Shown here: positions 51,633-60,486 of the stretch, in pieces | How positions within the stretch are numbered: position 1 is the first letter of the stretch | How the letters are laid out: the number at the start of each line of letters is the position of its first letter | Source: Bacteroidota bacterium | Lineage (GTDB): Bacteria > Bacteroidota > Bacteroidia > NS11-12g > UBA9320 | Length of the DNA stretch: 64,000 nt | Direction of reading: 5' to 3' | Assembly (NCBI GenBank): GCA_013359235.1 | Contig: JABWCE010000006.1 | Location: 1-64,000 of the forward strand | Notes under the pieces: model-generated | Seen by the model: the letters and a program-made list of their open reading frames with translations, nothing else | Databases searched by the model: none | What the model was told of the DNA's origin: nothing | Program-made: the position numbers and the translations under genes

Positions 51633-54600
51633 ATGAAGAAATATTTATTAACTGTAAGTATTATGTTTTTGATGCAAAGCTATATTTTTTCTCAAAATAC
51701 TGATGTTTACACTGCCTTATCAGCATATCAAAGTGAAGACAACAAATTGTACTGGAAAAACCGAAAACCTTATAGTGATTATTGGCAGCAAGATGTATCG
51801 TATAAAATAAAGGCTAAACTTAATGATAGCACTGAAATTATTAGTGCAAACGAAGTTTTGCTTTATGCAAATAATTCGCCCGATACAATAAAAAGGCTCT
51901 TTTTCAGATTAATTCAAAATGCATTTCAACCAAATAGCTACAAAGACAAAATGGACAGAGGCGGAAAGGTTTTTAATAAGTTTGGTAAATACGAATCACA
52001 AAAACTTGGTACCAAAATTTTAAATCTAAAAATTGATAACTCTGAAACTCCATTTATTATTGACAATACACTAATGATTGTAGAACTAATAAAGCCGCTT
52101 TTGCCGGGTAAAACTCTAAAAATTGAAATTGATTTTAAAACATATTTTGACCAAGGCACAATGCGGCGAAGAATGAAAAAATTTACTCATAATAATTTTA
52201 AGCATTTTGATGGAGTACACTGGTACCCAAGGCTTGCTGTATATGACCGTAAATTCAAATGGGTTACAGACCATCACCTCGGCAAAGAATTTTATGGAGA
52301 TTTTGGAATTTACAATGTAGAACTTGAACTGCCAAATAATTACATCTGCGAAGCTTCGGGAGTTTTATTAAATAATGATGAGGTTTATAAAAACGGCTTG
52401 AGAGAGAAAATTGATATCAGCAATTTTAAAACACCATCAAAACAAATTTCAATACCTGTAAAACCTGACGGCACATACAAAAAATGGATTTGGATGGCAA
52501 ATAACGTTCATGATTTTGCATTTACTGCCGACCCAACATATCGTATAGGCGAAACAGAATGGAAAGGAATAAAATGTATTGCTATTGTTCAGGAAGAAAA
52601 TGCTTGGGCATGGCAACCCACAGCAAAATTTATAGCAAATGTAGTTAAAGTTTATTCAGAAGATTTTGGAATGTACGAATACCCAAAAATAGTAGCAGCC
52701 GATGCCCGAGACGGTATGGAATATCCAATGATTACGCTTGATGGAGGAAACTGGCCTGGTCACAAATACGTTATTGCACATGAAATTGGGCATAACTGGT
52801 TTTTCGGTATGGTTGGCAATAATGAAACTTACAGAGCCGCTTTGGACGAAGGATTTACACAATTTCTTACAACTTGGAGTATTAAAAAAATTTCGGGTTT
52901 TGAAAGCAACCCCAATCCTTATGACTGGGCTTATGTTTATTCAGGATACCTTAATCATGCAATAAATGAAAATACCGCAAGGCTCAATATTCACTCCGAC
53001 CATTTTAAATCAGCCGAAAGACATGGAGGCGGCTACAGCCAGGTGTATTACAAAACCGCTACTATGCTATATAATTTGCAATATGTACTGGGTGATAAAC
53101 TTTTTCTTAATGCAATGAAATATTATTTTGAAAAATGGAAATTTTGCCACCCATACGAAGAAGATTTTAGAAATGCAATTATTGATTTTACCAAAACCGA
53201 TTTGAATTGGTTTTTTGATAGTTGGCTCACAACTACACAAACTATTGACTATAAAGTGAAATCTGTTTCGAAAGTAATAAACTCAAAAAATGATTATATG
53301 GTTAGAATAAAGCGAAAAGGCGATTTGCACATGCCTTTGGACATAACTGTAATTGACAAAAAAAACAACCGCTTACATTATCATATTCCAAACAATTACT
53401 TCACTAAGGATTTGGGCAATGCCATAGTTAACCACCGTTGGATATCGTGGGACATGATGAACAGATATGACCATTTATGGGTTCAATCGCAACATGGTAT
53501 CAAAAATGTAATAATTGATACAAGTGGCAGGCTTGCTGATATCAATAGGCTAAACAACAGTTTGAAAACCCCTTACTCATTTAAGCTAGAAAAATTACAA
53601 GCCGAAAGTTCTTCATTTTTCAAATATCAAAATTATTGGAGACCCGATATTTGGTATAATAGTACTGATGGTTTAAAATTAGGATTTAACTTTTCGGGAA
53701 ATTATTACAACTTCAAACATATATATAGTGCAACCTTTTGGTTTAACAGCGGCATTTTGAAGAAAAATACCAACCTCCAAAATGATGCATTTCCTTTTAA
53801 TTTTTCTTTAAATTATAAAAACAGAATTGGCAAACTGCTCGATTTTACTGCAAGAACAAAATATCTTGATGCTTTCAGATTATTTGAAACTAGTATTGAA
53901 AAAACAATCAAAACAAGTAAAATTAACTTTAGCTATAAAATTTTTGAATTTGGATTGTTAGGTTTATTTAAAAAATATGATAACGAAGCATTAAGTTCCG
54001 AATATATGTTTTATCCATCATTTTTAAGTTACAAACGCAATTCAACAATAAATTTTAATTATCAAGTTCCGGTAAAATACAGGTTGGGCAATAGCACAAT
54101 TAACATTTCGGCAAGAAATAATTCATTTTTCAGCAAATCTAAATTTTCAAGCATTTCAGCCAGAATTTTAAACAATAATTCAATAGGAAAAAAATTAAAC
54201 CTTCGCAGCAGTATCTTTTGCCAGTTAATGGATGGCAATGTTCCACAAGAAAGTATGTTGTTTGCTGCCGGTGCAAATAATGAAGATTTAACTGAAAGTA
54301 AATTCACCCGTTCAATAGGCATAATACCTGCCGAAATGGTAGGATTTGGTGAAAAAACAGGTCAATATAAATTTCATGCAGCAGGTGGTTTAAATTTGAG
54401 AGGATTTGCGGGCTATATGGCATCAAATGCTTCAAAAAATGATACTTTTTACATTTATTACGGGAATAAGGGAATTTCGGCAAATTTTGAACTTGAATTT
54501 GGTAAATTAATTAATTTGCCCAAAGCAAAAATTTTGAAAAACTTAAAATTAAATCCTTACTTGTTTGCCGATGGTGGAATTATTGGAAGAAACCATAAAT

Positions 54601-54779
54601 ATTCAGGTTTTAGGGCTGATGCCGGAATAGGAACAACATTGAATATTGATTTCGGAAAATTTGATAATATAAAACCATTAACTCTACGATTTGATTTCCC
54701 ATTATTTTTAAATAGAGTTGAACCCGGAGGACAATTTCTAAAACTCAGGTTTTTATTTGGCATAAACAGAGCTTTTTAA
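51633..54779 (+). CDS. M1-family metallopeptidase with C-terminal beta-barrel-like region
   Basis: This 1048-aa protein has a signal peptide (1-20). An aminopeptidase-N-like domain follows (about 50-560): GMEYP substrate loop at 361-365, zinc motif HEIGH (His383, Glu384, His387) and the distal ligand Glu406 in ALDEGFTQF, giving HExxH-18-E. The remaining ~450 residues are not a usual M1 tail. They read as repeated aromatic amphipathic strands (FNFSLNYKNRIGKLLDFTARTK-type) ending with AAGGLNLRGFAGY and a terminal LKLRFLFGINRAF, resembling an Omp85/surface-antigen barrel. It is therefore predicted to be an exported peptidase tied to an outer-membrane barrel. The downstream lolD-like gene starts 20 bases later. 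Confidence 0.85.
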   Translation: MKKYLLTVSIMFLMQSYIFSQNTDVYTALSAYQSEDNKLYWKNRKPYSDYWQQDVSYKIKAKLNDSTEIISANEVLLYANNSPDTIKRLFFRLIQNAFQPNSYKDKMDRGGKVFNKFGKYESQKLGTKILNLKIDNSETPFIIDNTLMIVELIKPLLPGKTLKIEIDFKTYFDQGTMRRRMKKFTHNNFKHFDGVHWYPRLAVYDRKFKWVTDHHLGKEFYGDFGIYNVELELPNNYICEASGVLLNNDEVYKNGLREKIDISNFKTPSKQISIPVKPDGTYKKWIWMANNVHDFAFTADPTYRIGETEWKGIKCIAIVQEENAWAWQPTAKFIANVVKVYSEDFGMYEYPKIVAADARDGMEYPMITLDGGNWPGHKYVIAHEIGHNWFFGMVGNNETYRAALDEGFTQFLTTWSIKKISGFESNPNPYDWAYVYSGYLNHAINENTARLNIHSDHFKSAERHGGGYSQVYYKTATMLYNLQYVLGDKLFLNAMKYYFEKWKFCHPYEEDFRNAIIDFTKTDLNWFFDSWLTTTQTIDYKVKSVSKVINSKNDYMVRIKRKGDLHMPLDITVIDKKNNRLHYHIPNNYFTKDLGNAIVNHRWISWDMMNRYDHLWVQSQHGIKNVIIDTSGRLADINRLNNSLKTPYSFKLEKLQAESSSFFKYQNYWRPDIWYNSTDGLKLGFNFSGNYYNFKHIYSATFWFNSGILKKNTNLQNDAFPFNFSLNYKNRIGKLLDFTARTKYLDAFRLFETSIEKTIKTSKINFSYKIFEFGLLGLFKKYDNEALSSEYMFYPSFLSYKRNSTINFNYQVPVKYRLGNSTINISARNNSFFSKSKFSSISARILNNNSIGKKLNLRSSIFCQLMDGNVPQESMLFAAGANNEDLTESKFTRSIGIIPAEMVGFGEKTGQYKFHAAGGLNLRGFAGYMASNASKNDTFYIYYGNKGISANFELEFGKLINLPKAKILKNLKLNPYLFADGGIIGRNHKYSGFRADAGIGTTLNIDFGKFDNIKPLTLRFDFPLFLNRVEPGGQFLKLRFLFGINRAF

Positions 54780-54799
54780 TATTTTTTATAATTTATAAA

Positions 54800-55456
54800 G
54801 TGGCAATAATTGAAGCAATTGAGTTAAAAAAAAACTTTGGAAAGGTTGAAGTTCTCAAAGGAATAAATTTAAGTATTTGCAAAGGCGAAATTGTAGCAAT
54901 TACAGGTGCTTCGGGAGCCGGCAAAACAACATTATTGCAGGTTTTAGGGACTCTCGAAAATGCTAATAGCGGTAAAATTATATTCAACAATGTAGATTTA
55001 AGCAATTTTAGCCGTAAGAAAATAGCTGATTTCAGAAATAAAAACATAGGTTTTATTTTTCAGTTTCATCATCTTTTACCCGAATTTACAGCTTTAGAAA
55101 ATATTTGTATTCCTGCTTTTATCGGTAAAAAAAATAAAAAAGCAACAGAAGAAAAAGCAATGAATTTACTCAATTTGTTAGGTTTGTCGCACAGAGTAAA
55201 CCACAAACCATCAGAACTATCGGGGGGCGAGCAGCAACGAGTAGCTGTTGCCCGTTCATTAATAAACGACCCCGAAATAATATTAGCTGACGAACCAACA
55301 GGAAATCTCGACTCAAAAAATGCCGTAGAGTTGAACAAACTGTTTATTGAACTCAGGCACAAACTCGGTCAAACGTTTATTATTGCTACTCATAACGAAG
55401 ATTTAGCAAATTCTGCTGATAGAATTATTCATTTGGTTGATGGTAAAATTGTGTAA
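54800..55456 (+). CDS. LolD-like ABC transporter ATP-binding protein
   Basis: This 218-aa ABC ATPase has Walker [10 protein letters not shown] (36-44), signature LSGGEQQ (140-146), Walker B ILADEPTG (161-168) and a H-loop IIATHNED. The pattern of conserved residues fits the MacB/LolD/FtsE group that powers lipoprotein release or peptide export with FtsX-like permeases. No lolC/lolE or macB-type permease is adjacent; the partner must be elsewhere. The start is GTG 54800, the only in-frame start before Walker A that keeps the first strand. It is 20 bases after the M1-peptidase gene and probably in its transcript. The specific symbol is withheld because lolD versus macB cannot be settled. Confidence 0.88.
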   Translation: MAIIEAIELKKNFGKVEVLKGINLSICKGEIVAITGASGAGKTTLLQVLGTLENANSGKIIFNNVDLSNFSRKKIADFRNKNIGFIFQFHHLLPEFTALENICIPAFIGKKNKKATEEKAMNLLNLLGLSHRVNHKPSELSGGEQQRVAVARSLINDPEIILADEPTGNLDSKNAVELNKLFIELRHKLGQTFIIATHNEDLANSADRIIHLVDGKIV

Positions 55457-55496
55457 AAAAATAAAACAGATATTAAATTAATTTTTAATAATAATT

Positions 55497-56411
55497 ATGC
55501 TTAATGCTATAAAACACAAATGTTCACTTGCACTTTTAATAATTATATTTATATTTATTTGTTGCAAAACAACTTTTACCAATAATGAAAGCATTTTGGG
55601 TTACAATTTTGGAAAACCTGATAAAACAACGGTTTTGCCTGATACATTGCATGAAATTTCGGGGATTACAAATATTGATTCTACAACATTTGCTTGCATA
55701 CAAGACGAAAACGGAATTATTTTCTTTTATGATGTAAAAAAAAACTATATAAAACGACAATTAAAATTCAATATTGATGGAGACTACGAAGGTATAACAC
55801 GTGTTGGCAATAACATGTATATTTTAAGAAGTGATGGAACTTTATTTGAAATTTTAAATTTTAATTCGAATAATTTTAGTTTAAATTCATATTCAACAGG
55901 CATACCTGCAAACAACAACGAAGGGCTTTGTTATGATGAAGCCAACAAACGATTGTTAATAGCTTGCAAAAGCAAAGTCGGGAATGGACATGATTTTAAA
56001 GACAAAAGAGCAATTTTTGGTTTTGATTTAAAAACAAAACGACTAACATCAATACCTGTATTTGATTTTGACCTACAAAAAATCAAAGACTTTGCAACTA
56101 AAAACAACATTAAAATCACTTCAAAAAAACATAAAAAGAAAGCTAAACATAAAACAGAACCTGATATAAAGTTTAAACCATCTGCAATTTGTATTCACCC
56201 ATTGTCAAACAATCTATATCTACTATCAGCTACCGATTATTTGCTTTTTATTTTTGATATGAAAGGCAATATTCAACATATTGAAAAACTAAACCCTGCA
56301 TTATTCAACAAAGCCGAAGGAATAACCTTTTATGAAAATGGGGATTTGTTAATAACAAATGAAGGACAAAATAAAAAACCAACCGTTTTATTATTTAAGT
56401 ATAGAAAATAA
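55497..56411 (+). CDS. SdiA-regulated-domain-like beta-propeller lipoprotein
   Basis: This 304-aa protein has a signal ending in FICCK (Cys22/23, lipobox-like). The mature part matches the SdiA-regulated/YjiK-type propeller: TLHEISGITNIDSTTFACIQDENG, DYEGITRVGNNMYILRSDGTLFEI, NNNEGLCYDEANKRLLIACKSK, SAICIHPLSNNLYLLSATDYLLFI and KAEGITFYENGDLLITNEGQ. These NHL-like blades are characteristic. A Lys-rich insert (KKHKKKAKHK, about residues 207-216) interrupts blades. The molecular role is not known. It follows the LolD-like gene by 40 bases. Confidence 0.82.
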   Translation: MLNAIKHKCSLALLIIIFIFICCKTTFTNNESILGYNFGKPDKTTVLPDTLHEISGITNIDSTTFACIQDENGIIFFYDVKKNYIKRQLKFNIDGDYEGITRVGNNMYILRSDGTLFEILNFNSNNFSLNSYSTGIPANNNEGLCYDEANKRLLIACKSKVGNGHDFKDKRAIFGFDLKTKRLTSIPVFDFDLQKIKDFATKNNIKITSKKHKKKAKHKTEPDIKFKPSAICIHPLSNNLYLLSATDYLLFIFDMKGNIQHIEKLNPALFNKAEGITFYENGDLLITNEGQNKKPTVLLFKYRK

Positions 56412-56417
56412 ATTATT

Positions 56418-56443
56418 TTTCCAAAGTTTTAAAACTTTGGAAA
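56418..56443. repeat. Perfect 26-base palindrome between convergent genes
   Basis: TTTCCAAAGTTTT is followed immediately by its reverse complement AAAACTTTGGAAA, a perfect 26-base inverted repeat just after the stop of the SdiA-regulated-like gene and before the stop of the universal stress protein gene. With no loop base it would form a cruciform or hairpin and may end transcription from both sides. It also resembles interspersed palindromes common in Bacteroidota genomes. Confidence 0.65.
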
Positions 56444-56492
56444 GGGTGGAAAACTATATTTTTATCGTCAAATTGCTGGTAAATTTTATATT

Positions 56493-57395
56493 TTAATAAA
56501 AACCATCAGTTCCTTCATATTTAAAACCTGTTTCTTTTGGATGAATACACATAACTGGGACTCTTTTAACTCTATTTACAATGTGTTGGGCTTCTGAGCC
56601 AAAAATGTATTCGGTAAATCCTTTTTCCTGATGAGTCATTATTAAAATCAAGTCTGCACTTATTTCGTCAGCGTATTTCAATGTATCATCGCCCAATCTA
56701 CCAGGGTATTCTTTATTGCCCAATTCGTAAATCAAGCATTTTACATTGTTTTGTTCTAAAATATTTTTTACCTGATAAATTGTGGCTTTAATTCTGTTTC
56801 TCAAAAATTCATCATCTTCAACCTCGCAAATAATGTGAACTTCTGAATTGTATTTTTTGGCAATATGAATAGCCCAAGTTACTTTTTGTTTAGATTCAAT
56901 TGTTTGGTCAATTGGTAAAATTATTTTTTCATACTTTCCTTTTTTGGGAAACTCATTTACAATTATTACAGGCACATCAGCATAACTCATAACCCTAGAC
57001 GATGTACTGCCCACAATATGTTCAATACCTTCGGCTCCATTTGTTCCCATAATTATACAATCGCAATTCATTTTTTCCGATACTTCTACAATTGCCTTGT
57101 AAACTTTGCCTGTATAAACAAAATAATCAATCTTCAACTTAGGATATTTTGATAAAATCTTCGTTTTGAGTTCTTCAAGTTTAAGTTCTACACCGGTTTT
57201 AATCATATCATTTTTGTAATTTTGATTAGAACCAAATAAACTCGACAAATAACTTTCTTCAATAATATGAAGCATTACAATGTCATTTTTAAATACGTGT
57301 GCGTGATCGGCTGCATGCATTAATGCATTTTCTGAAGTAATCGAAAAATCAATGGGTACAATAATTGCCCTGTTGTTTTGAATTAATCTGTCCAT
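56493..57395 (-). CDS. Universal stress protein, two Usp domains
   Basis: This 300-aa cytoplasmic protein has two tandem UspA domains (about 10-145 and 155-290). The first begins AIIVPIDFSITSENALMHAADHA and has CIIMGTNGAEGIEHIVGSTSS near its end. The spacing from the GTNG pair to GS is eight residues rather than the nine of the usual ATP-binding consensus. The second domain has LIMTHQEKGFTEYIFGSEA, where the first glycines of the ATP loop are gone. So at most one half is likely to bind ATP. A clear -7 box lies upstream. Tandem Usp proteins are common stress proteins in Bacteroidota. Confidence 0.9.
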   Translation of the reverse strand: MDRLIQNNRAIIVPIDFSITSENALMHAADHAHVFKNDIVMLHIIEESYLSSLFGSNQNYKNDMIKTGVELKLEELKTKILSKYPKLKIDYFVYTGKVYKAIVEVSEKMNCDCIIMGTNGAEGIEHIVGSTSSRVMSYADVPVIIVNEFPKKGKYEKIILPIDQTIESKQKVTWAIHIAKKYNSEVHIICEVEDDEFLRNRIKATIYQVKNILEQNNVKCLIYELGNKEYPGRLGDDTLKYADEISADLILIMTHQEKGFTEYIFGSEAQHIVNRVKRVPVMCIHPKETGFKYEGTDGFY

Positions 57396-57411
57396 TTTTC
57401 TTAATTTTTTT

Positions 57412-57420
57412 GCAAAATTA
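57412..57420 (-). promoter_or_regulatory. -7 promoter box of the universal stress gene
   Basis: On the minus strand TAATTTTGC is an exact TAnnTTTGY match ending 16 bases before ATG 57395. Confidence 0.55.
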
Positions 57421-57456
57421 ATTCAATTAAATTGATTAAAATTTTATTTTTTTTAG

Positions 57457-58554
57457 TTAATTATTTTTAAATAAGTTTTTTACAATTTCTGTCAATTTAT
57501 ATTCTTCATTTTCCCAAATCAAGTTCTTTGATGCTTCTTCAGCACCTATTTTCAATTGTTCATAAAGTTTTTGGTCAGATAATAATAGCTCAATTGTTTT
57601 TGCAATTGTGCTTAAATTATTTTCAATAATTAGCCCAAATTTATATTCTTCATTTAATGAAACATACTCTGGAAAACCAGATATTAACTGAGGAATTTGT
57701 GCTTGCAAATAATCAAATGTTTTGTTTGAAAGTGAATAGTAATAACTCAAACTACAATTTTCGAGCATATTAAACCCGAGCCAGGCATTATTAGTTATCA
57801 ATTGTAAACTATGGGGATTTAATTTGCCCAAAAACTCAACTTTTTCTTCTACTTTTAGTTTTTTTGCAAGTTTTCTCAAATTGTTGTTCAAGTCACCATC
57901 TCCGGCTATTTTCACTTTAATATCAATATTTTCAACAGCTTGGATAAGTTTTTCAATACATCTTCCTTTGTTTAAAGCACCCTGATAGATTATATATTTT
58001 TCATGAATTTCACTTTTTGATTTTTCCTTTTTCAAAGGCACATTTCTTATTACATAAAATTTGTGATTATATAATTTTTCGTAATATTTTGCTATTGACT
58101 GTGAAACGGTAATTCTCAAATCAGAATTATTGATTATGAGCTTTTCAATGAATTTCCAAATGTTTTTCACCAAATATCTGTTTTCCAGTTCGGGCACTTC
58201 CGAAAATAATTCATGTGAATCATAAATTAATTTACTATTTGCAATTTTGCAATAAAAATATGCTGATAGAGCAGTATCGGCATCTACTGAATATGCTGCT
58301 TGAGGTTTTGATTTTAACAAGAATAGAAAATGTCTGATATTTAATTCTAAATAAAATAGAGGTCCTTTTACGAATAACAAATTATGGCGAATTTGCTTAT
58401 AACTTTCAAAATTCAATTGGCTTGAATTTTGCAATTTTCTACCAGCAATTTCAATCTCAAAACCGCAATTATAAAGGGTTTGACATATTCTATACATTCT
58501 TTGGTCTGTAGTAATATCGTTGCTAACAAGTATAGAAATTTTATTTTTTTTCAT
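57457..58554 (-). CDS. Glycosyltransferase, GT4-like
   Basis: This 365-aa protein has the GT-B fold of family 4 transferases. The N-terminal Rossmann domain begins ISILVSNDITTDQRMYRICQTL. The C-terminal domain has YQGALNKGRCIEKLIQA, VKIAGDGDLNNNL, VEFLGKLN and the sugar-nucleotide-binding FDYLQAQIPQLISGFPEY segment, with an E-x7-E-like stretch weak. IYDSHELFSEVPELE in the middle is common to GT4 surface-glycan enzymes of Bacteroidota. Donor and acceptor are unknown. It overlaps the 3' end of recQ by 14 bases, so the two are cotranscribed. Confidence 0.87.
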   Translation of the reverse strand: MKKNKISILVSNDITTDQRMYRICQTLYNCGFEIEIAGRKLQNSSQLNFESYKQIRHNLLFVKGPLFYLELNIRHFLFLLKSKPQAAYSVDADTALSAYFYCKIANSKLIYDSHELFSEVPELENRYLVKNIWKFIEKLIINNSDLRITVSQSIAKYYEKLYNHKFYVIRNVPLKKEKSKSEIHEKYIIYQGALNKGRCIEKLIQAVENIDIKVKIAGDGDLNNNLRKLAKKLKVEEKVEFLGKLNPHSLQLITNNAWLGFNMLENCSLSYYYSLSNKTFDYLQAQIPQLISGFPEYVSLNEEYKFGLIIENNLSTIAKTIELLLSDQKLYEQLKIGAEEASKNLIWENEEYKLTEIVKNLFKNN

Positions 58555-60421
58555 TCCAACTATAAAGTCCTTCTGTATTTTTTATAATTACACCCGTATC
58601 AATTAATTCTCTGAAAATTTCAAGTTTATTTTTTTCGCCTCCAAGAATATCATTTATTTCTTTAAGAGTTTTAAAATTTTTGGTTAATGCTGTTTCCAAC
58701 ATTTTTTTTATATCATGGCTTTTAGTTGTAGTAGCTATGCAAATATCACATACATTGCATTTTTCGGGATTTTCTTCATTAAAATATTTGGCTATAAATT
58801 GCTGTCTGCAAATTTTTGCATTACAATATGAACTAATAGCTTCAAATCTATCGAATGATTGTTTCTTTAAAAACTCCCATCTTGCCTTGTTAAAAGGTAT
58901 AGAATTTGGACGCAAAATTAAAAATGTTATTGTTGGTTTATCGTTTTGAGGGATGTATTCTATTAGCTTTATGTTTGATAGTAATTCAAGTGCTTTAATA
59001 ACTTTATCTTTTGATGTTTTAAGGTTTCGTGCAATTTCAAATTCCGAAATTTGAATATAATTATCAAAAATACCTCCATACATTCTTAACAATGTTTTGA
59101 TAAAAATTTCGAAATTTGGGTTTTTCAGATAAAACTTATATAATTCAAGGTTATCAACGGATATTTTCAATTTTGGTTGATTGCTAAATGCTTCCGACAT
59201 TTTTATAATTTCTTCGGTTTCAAGCATTTTTAAAGCTGTATAAACCTCAGAAATTTTGAAATTAAAATTTCTAGAGAATTTTTCAATATCAAGAAAGAAA
59301 GTTTCATTTTGACCGGTGCCATAAGGTATTTGCAAAAAATTACACAGTGCTATGAATATAGTTTCGAGCTTTTTTTTATCAAAAAAACGAGTTTCAATTC
59401 TCACCTTAGAGTTTTCAATATCAGGTTTATTAAAAAAAAGAATACAATTGCTTAAAAAACCATCTCTTCCGGCTCTGCCGCTTTCCTGATAATACGCCTC
59501 AAGGCTTTCGGGAATTTCAAAATGAATTATAAAACGCACATCATTTTTATCAATACCCATACCAAAAGCATTAGTGCAAACCATAATGCGATTATAACCG
59601 CTTTGCCATTCTTGCCTATTGAGTTCACGTAATTCTATTGGCATACCGGCATGGTAAATTCCTGAGTTTATATTGTTTTTATTTAAAAATTGGTTTAGCT
59701 CGGCTGCTTGGTTACGGCTCCGTACATATACCAAACCGCATCCTTCTAATTTTTTTGCAAGCTCAAGTACTTTTTCTCTTTTATTTTCAATATTTATTGT
59801 TGTATAAATAAGATTTTTTCTAAGTATTGGTTGCTTTATAATTTTATAATCGGGCAAAAATTCGAGATATTTTACAATATCTTGCTGAACCGCTTTAGTT
59901 GCAGTAGCAGTAAGAGCAATACACGGAATGTTTTCTAAAATATGACGTAGTTCTGATATTTGCAGGTAATCGGGTCTGAAATCATGCCCCCATTGTGAAA
60001 TACAATGAGCTTCGTCAACCACCAACAATTTTATTTCAGATTGTACAACAATTTCTTTAAACCTTTCAGATTTTATTCTTTCGGGCGATGAATACACAAA
60101 GTTGTATTTGCCGTTTTTAATATTTTTATATTCAATTTCGAGTTCTTTTCTTGATAAACCCGAATGAATGCAAATAGCTTTAATATTGATTTTTTTTAAG
60201 TTTTCAACCTGATCGGTCATCAGAGCAATTAAGGGAGAAATAACAAGAGTTACATCGCCAAAAATAATTCCTGGTATTTGAAAACACAATGACTTTCCGC
60301 TGCCTGTGGCAAGCATTGCAAGTGTATCTTTTTTGCTTAATATTTCATTTATTATTTCTTCTTGACTTTGCCTGAAACTATCGTAATTCCAATATTTTTT
60401 TAAAACTTCAAGAGGGGTCAC
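58541..60421 (-). CDS. recQ: ATP-dependent DNA helicase RecQ
   Basis: This 626-aa SF2 helicase has Walker A TGSGKS (39-44, Lys43), DEAH (136-139) in VVDEAHCISQWGHDFRPDY, and motif VI with ESGRAGRDG. The RQC zinc site has four cysteines in CNAKICRQQF and CNVCDIC. It unwinds DNA 3' to 5' during recombination and repair. The C-terminus is short and shows no clear HRDC domain. The start is GTG 60421, with the family's usual opening (LEVLKKYWNYDSFRQSQ) just after it. It heads a unit with the GT4 gene. Confidence 0.93.
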   Translation of the reverse strand: MTPLEVLKKYWNYDSFRQSQEEIINEILSKKDTLAMLATGSGKSLCFQIPGIIFGDVTLVISPLIALMTDQVENLKKINIKAICIHSGLSRKELEIEYKNIKNGKYNFVYSSPERIKSERFKEIVVQSEIKLLVVDEAHCISQWGHDFRPDYLQISELRHILENIPCIALTATATKAVQQDIVKYLEFLPDYKIIKQPILRKNLIYTTINIENKREKVLELAKKLEGCGLVYVRSRNQAAELNQFLNKNNINSGIYHAGMPIELRELNRQEWQSGYNRIMVCTNAFGMGIDKNDVRFIIHFEIPESLEAYYQESGRAGRDGFLSNCILFFNKPDIENSKVRIETRFFDKKKLETIFIALCNFLQIPYGTGQNETFFLDIEKFSRNFNFKISEVYTALKMLETEEIIKMSEAFSNQPKLKISVDNLELYKFYLKNPNFEIFIKTLLRMYGGIFDNYIQISEFEIARNLKTSKDKVIKALELLSNIKLIEYIPQNDKPTITFLILRPNSIPFNKARWEFLKKQSFDRFEAISSYCNAKICRQQFIAKYFNEENPEKCNVCDICIATTTKSHDIKKMLETALTKNFKTLKEINDILGGEKNKLEIFRELIDTGVIIKNTEGLYSWNEKK

Positions 60422-60486
60422 AGAAATAAAATTTTCAGTGCAATTTATTATTTTTTTAAAGAATTGGTATTAATGCTAAATTAAAA

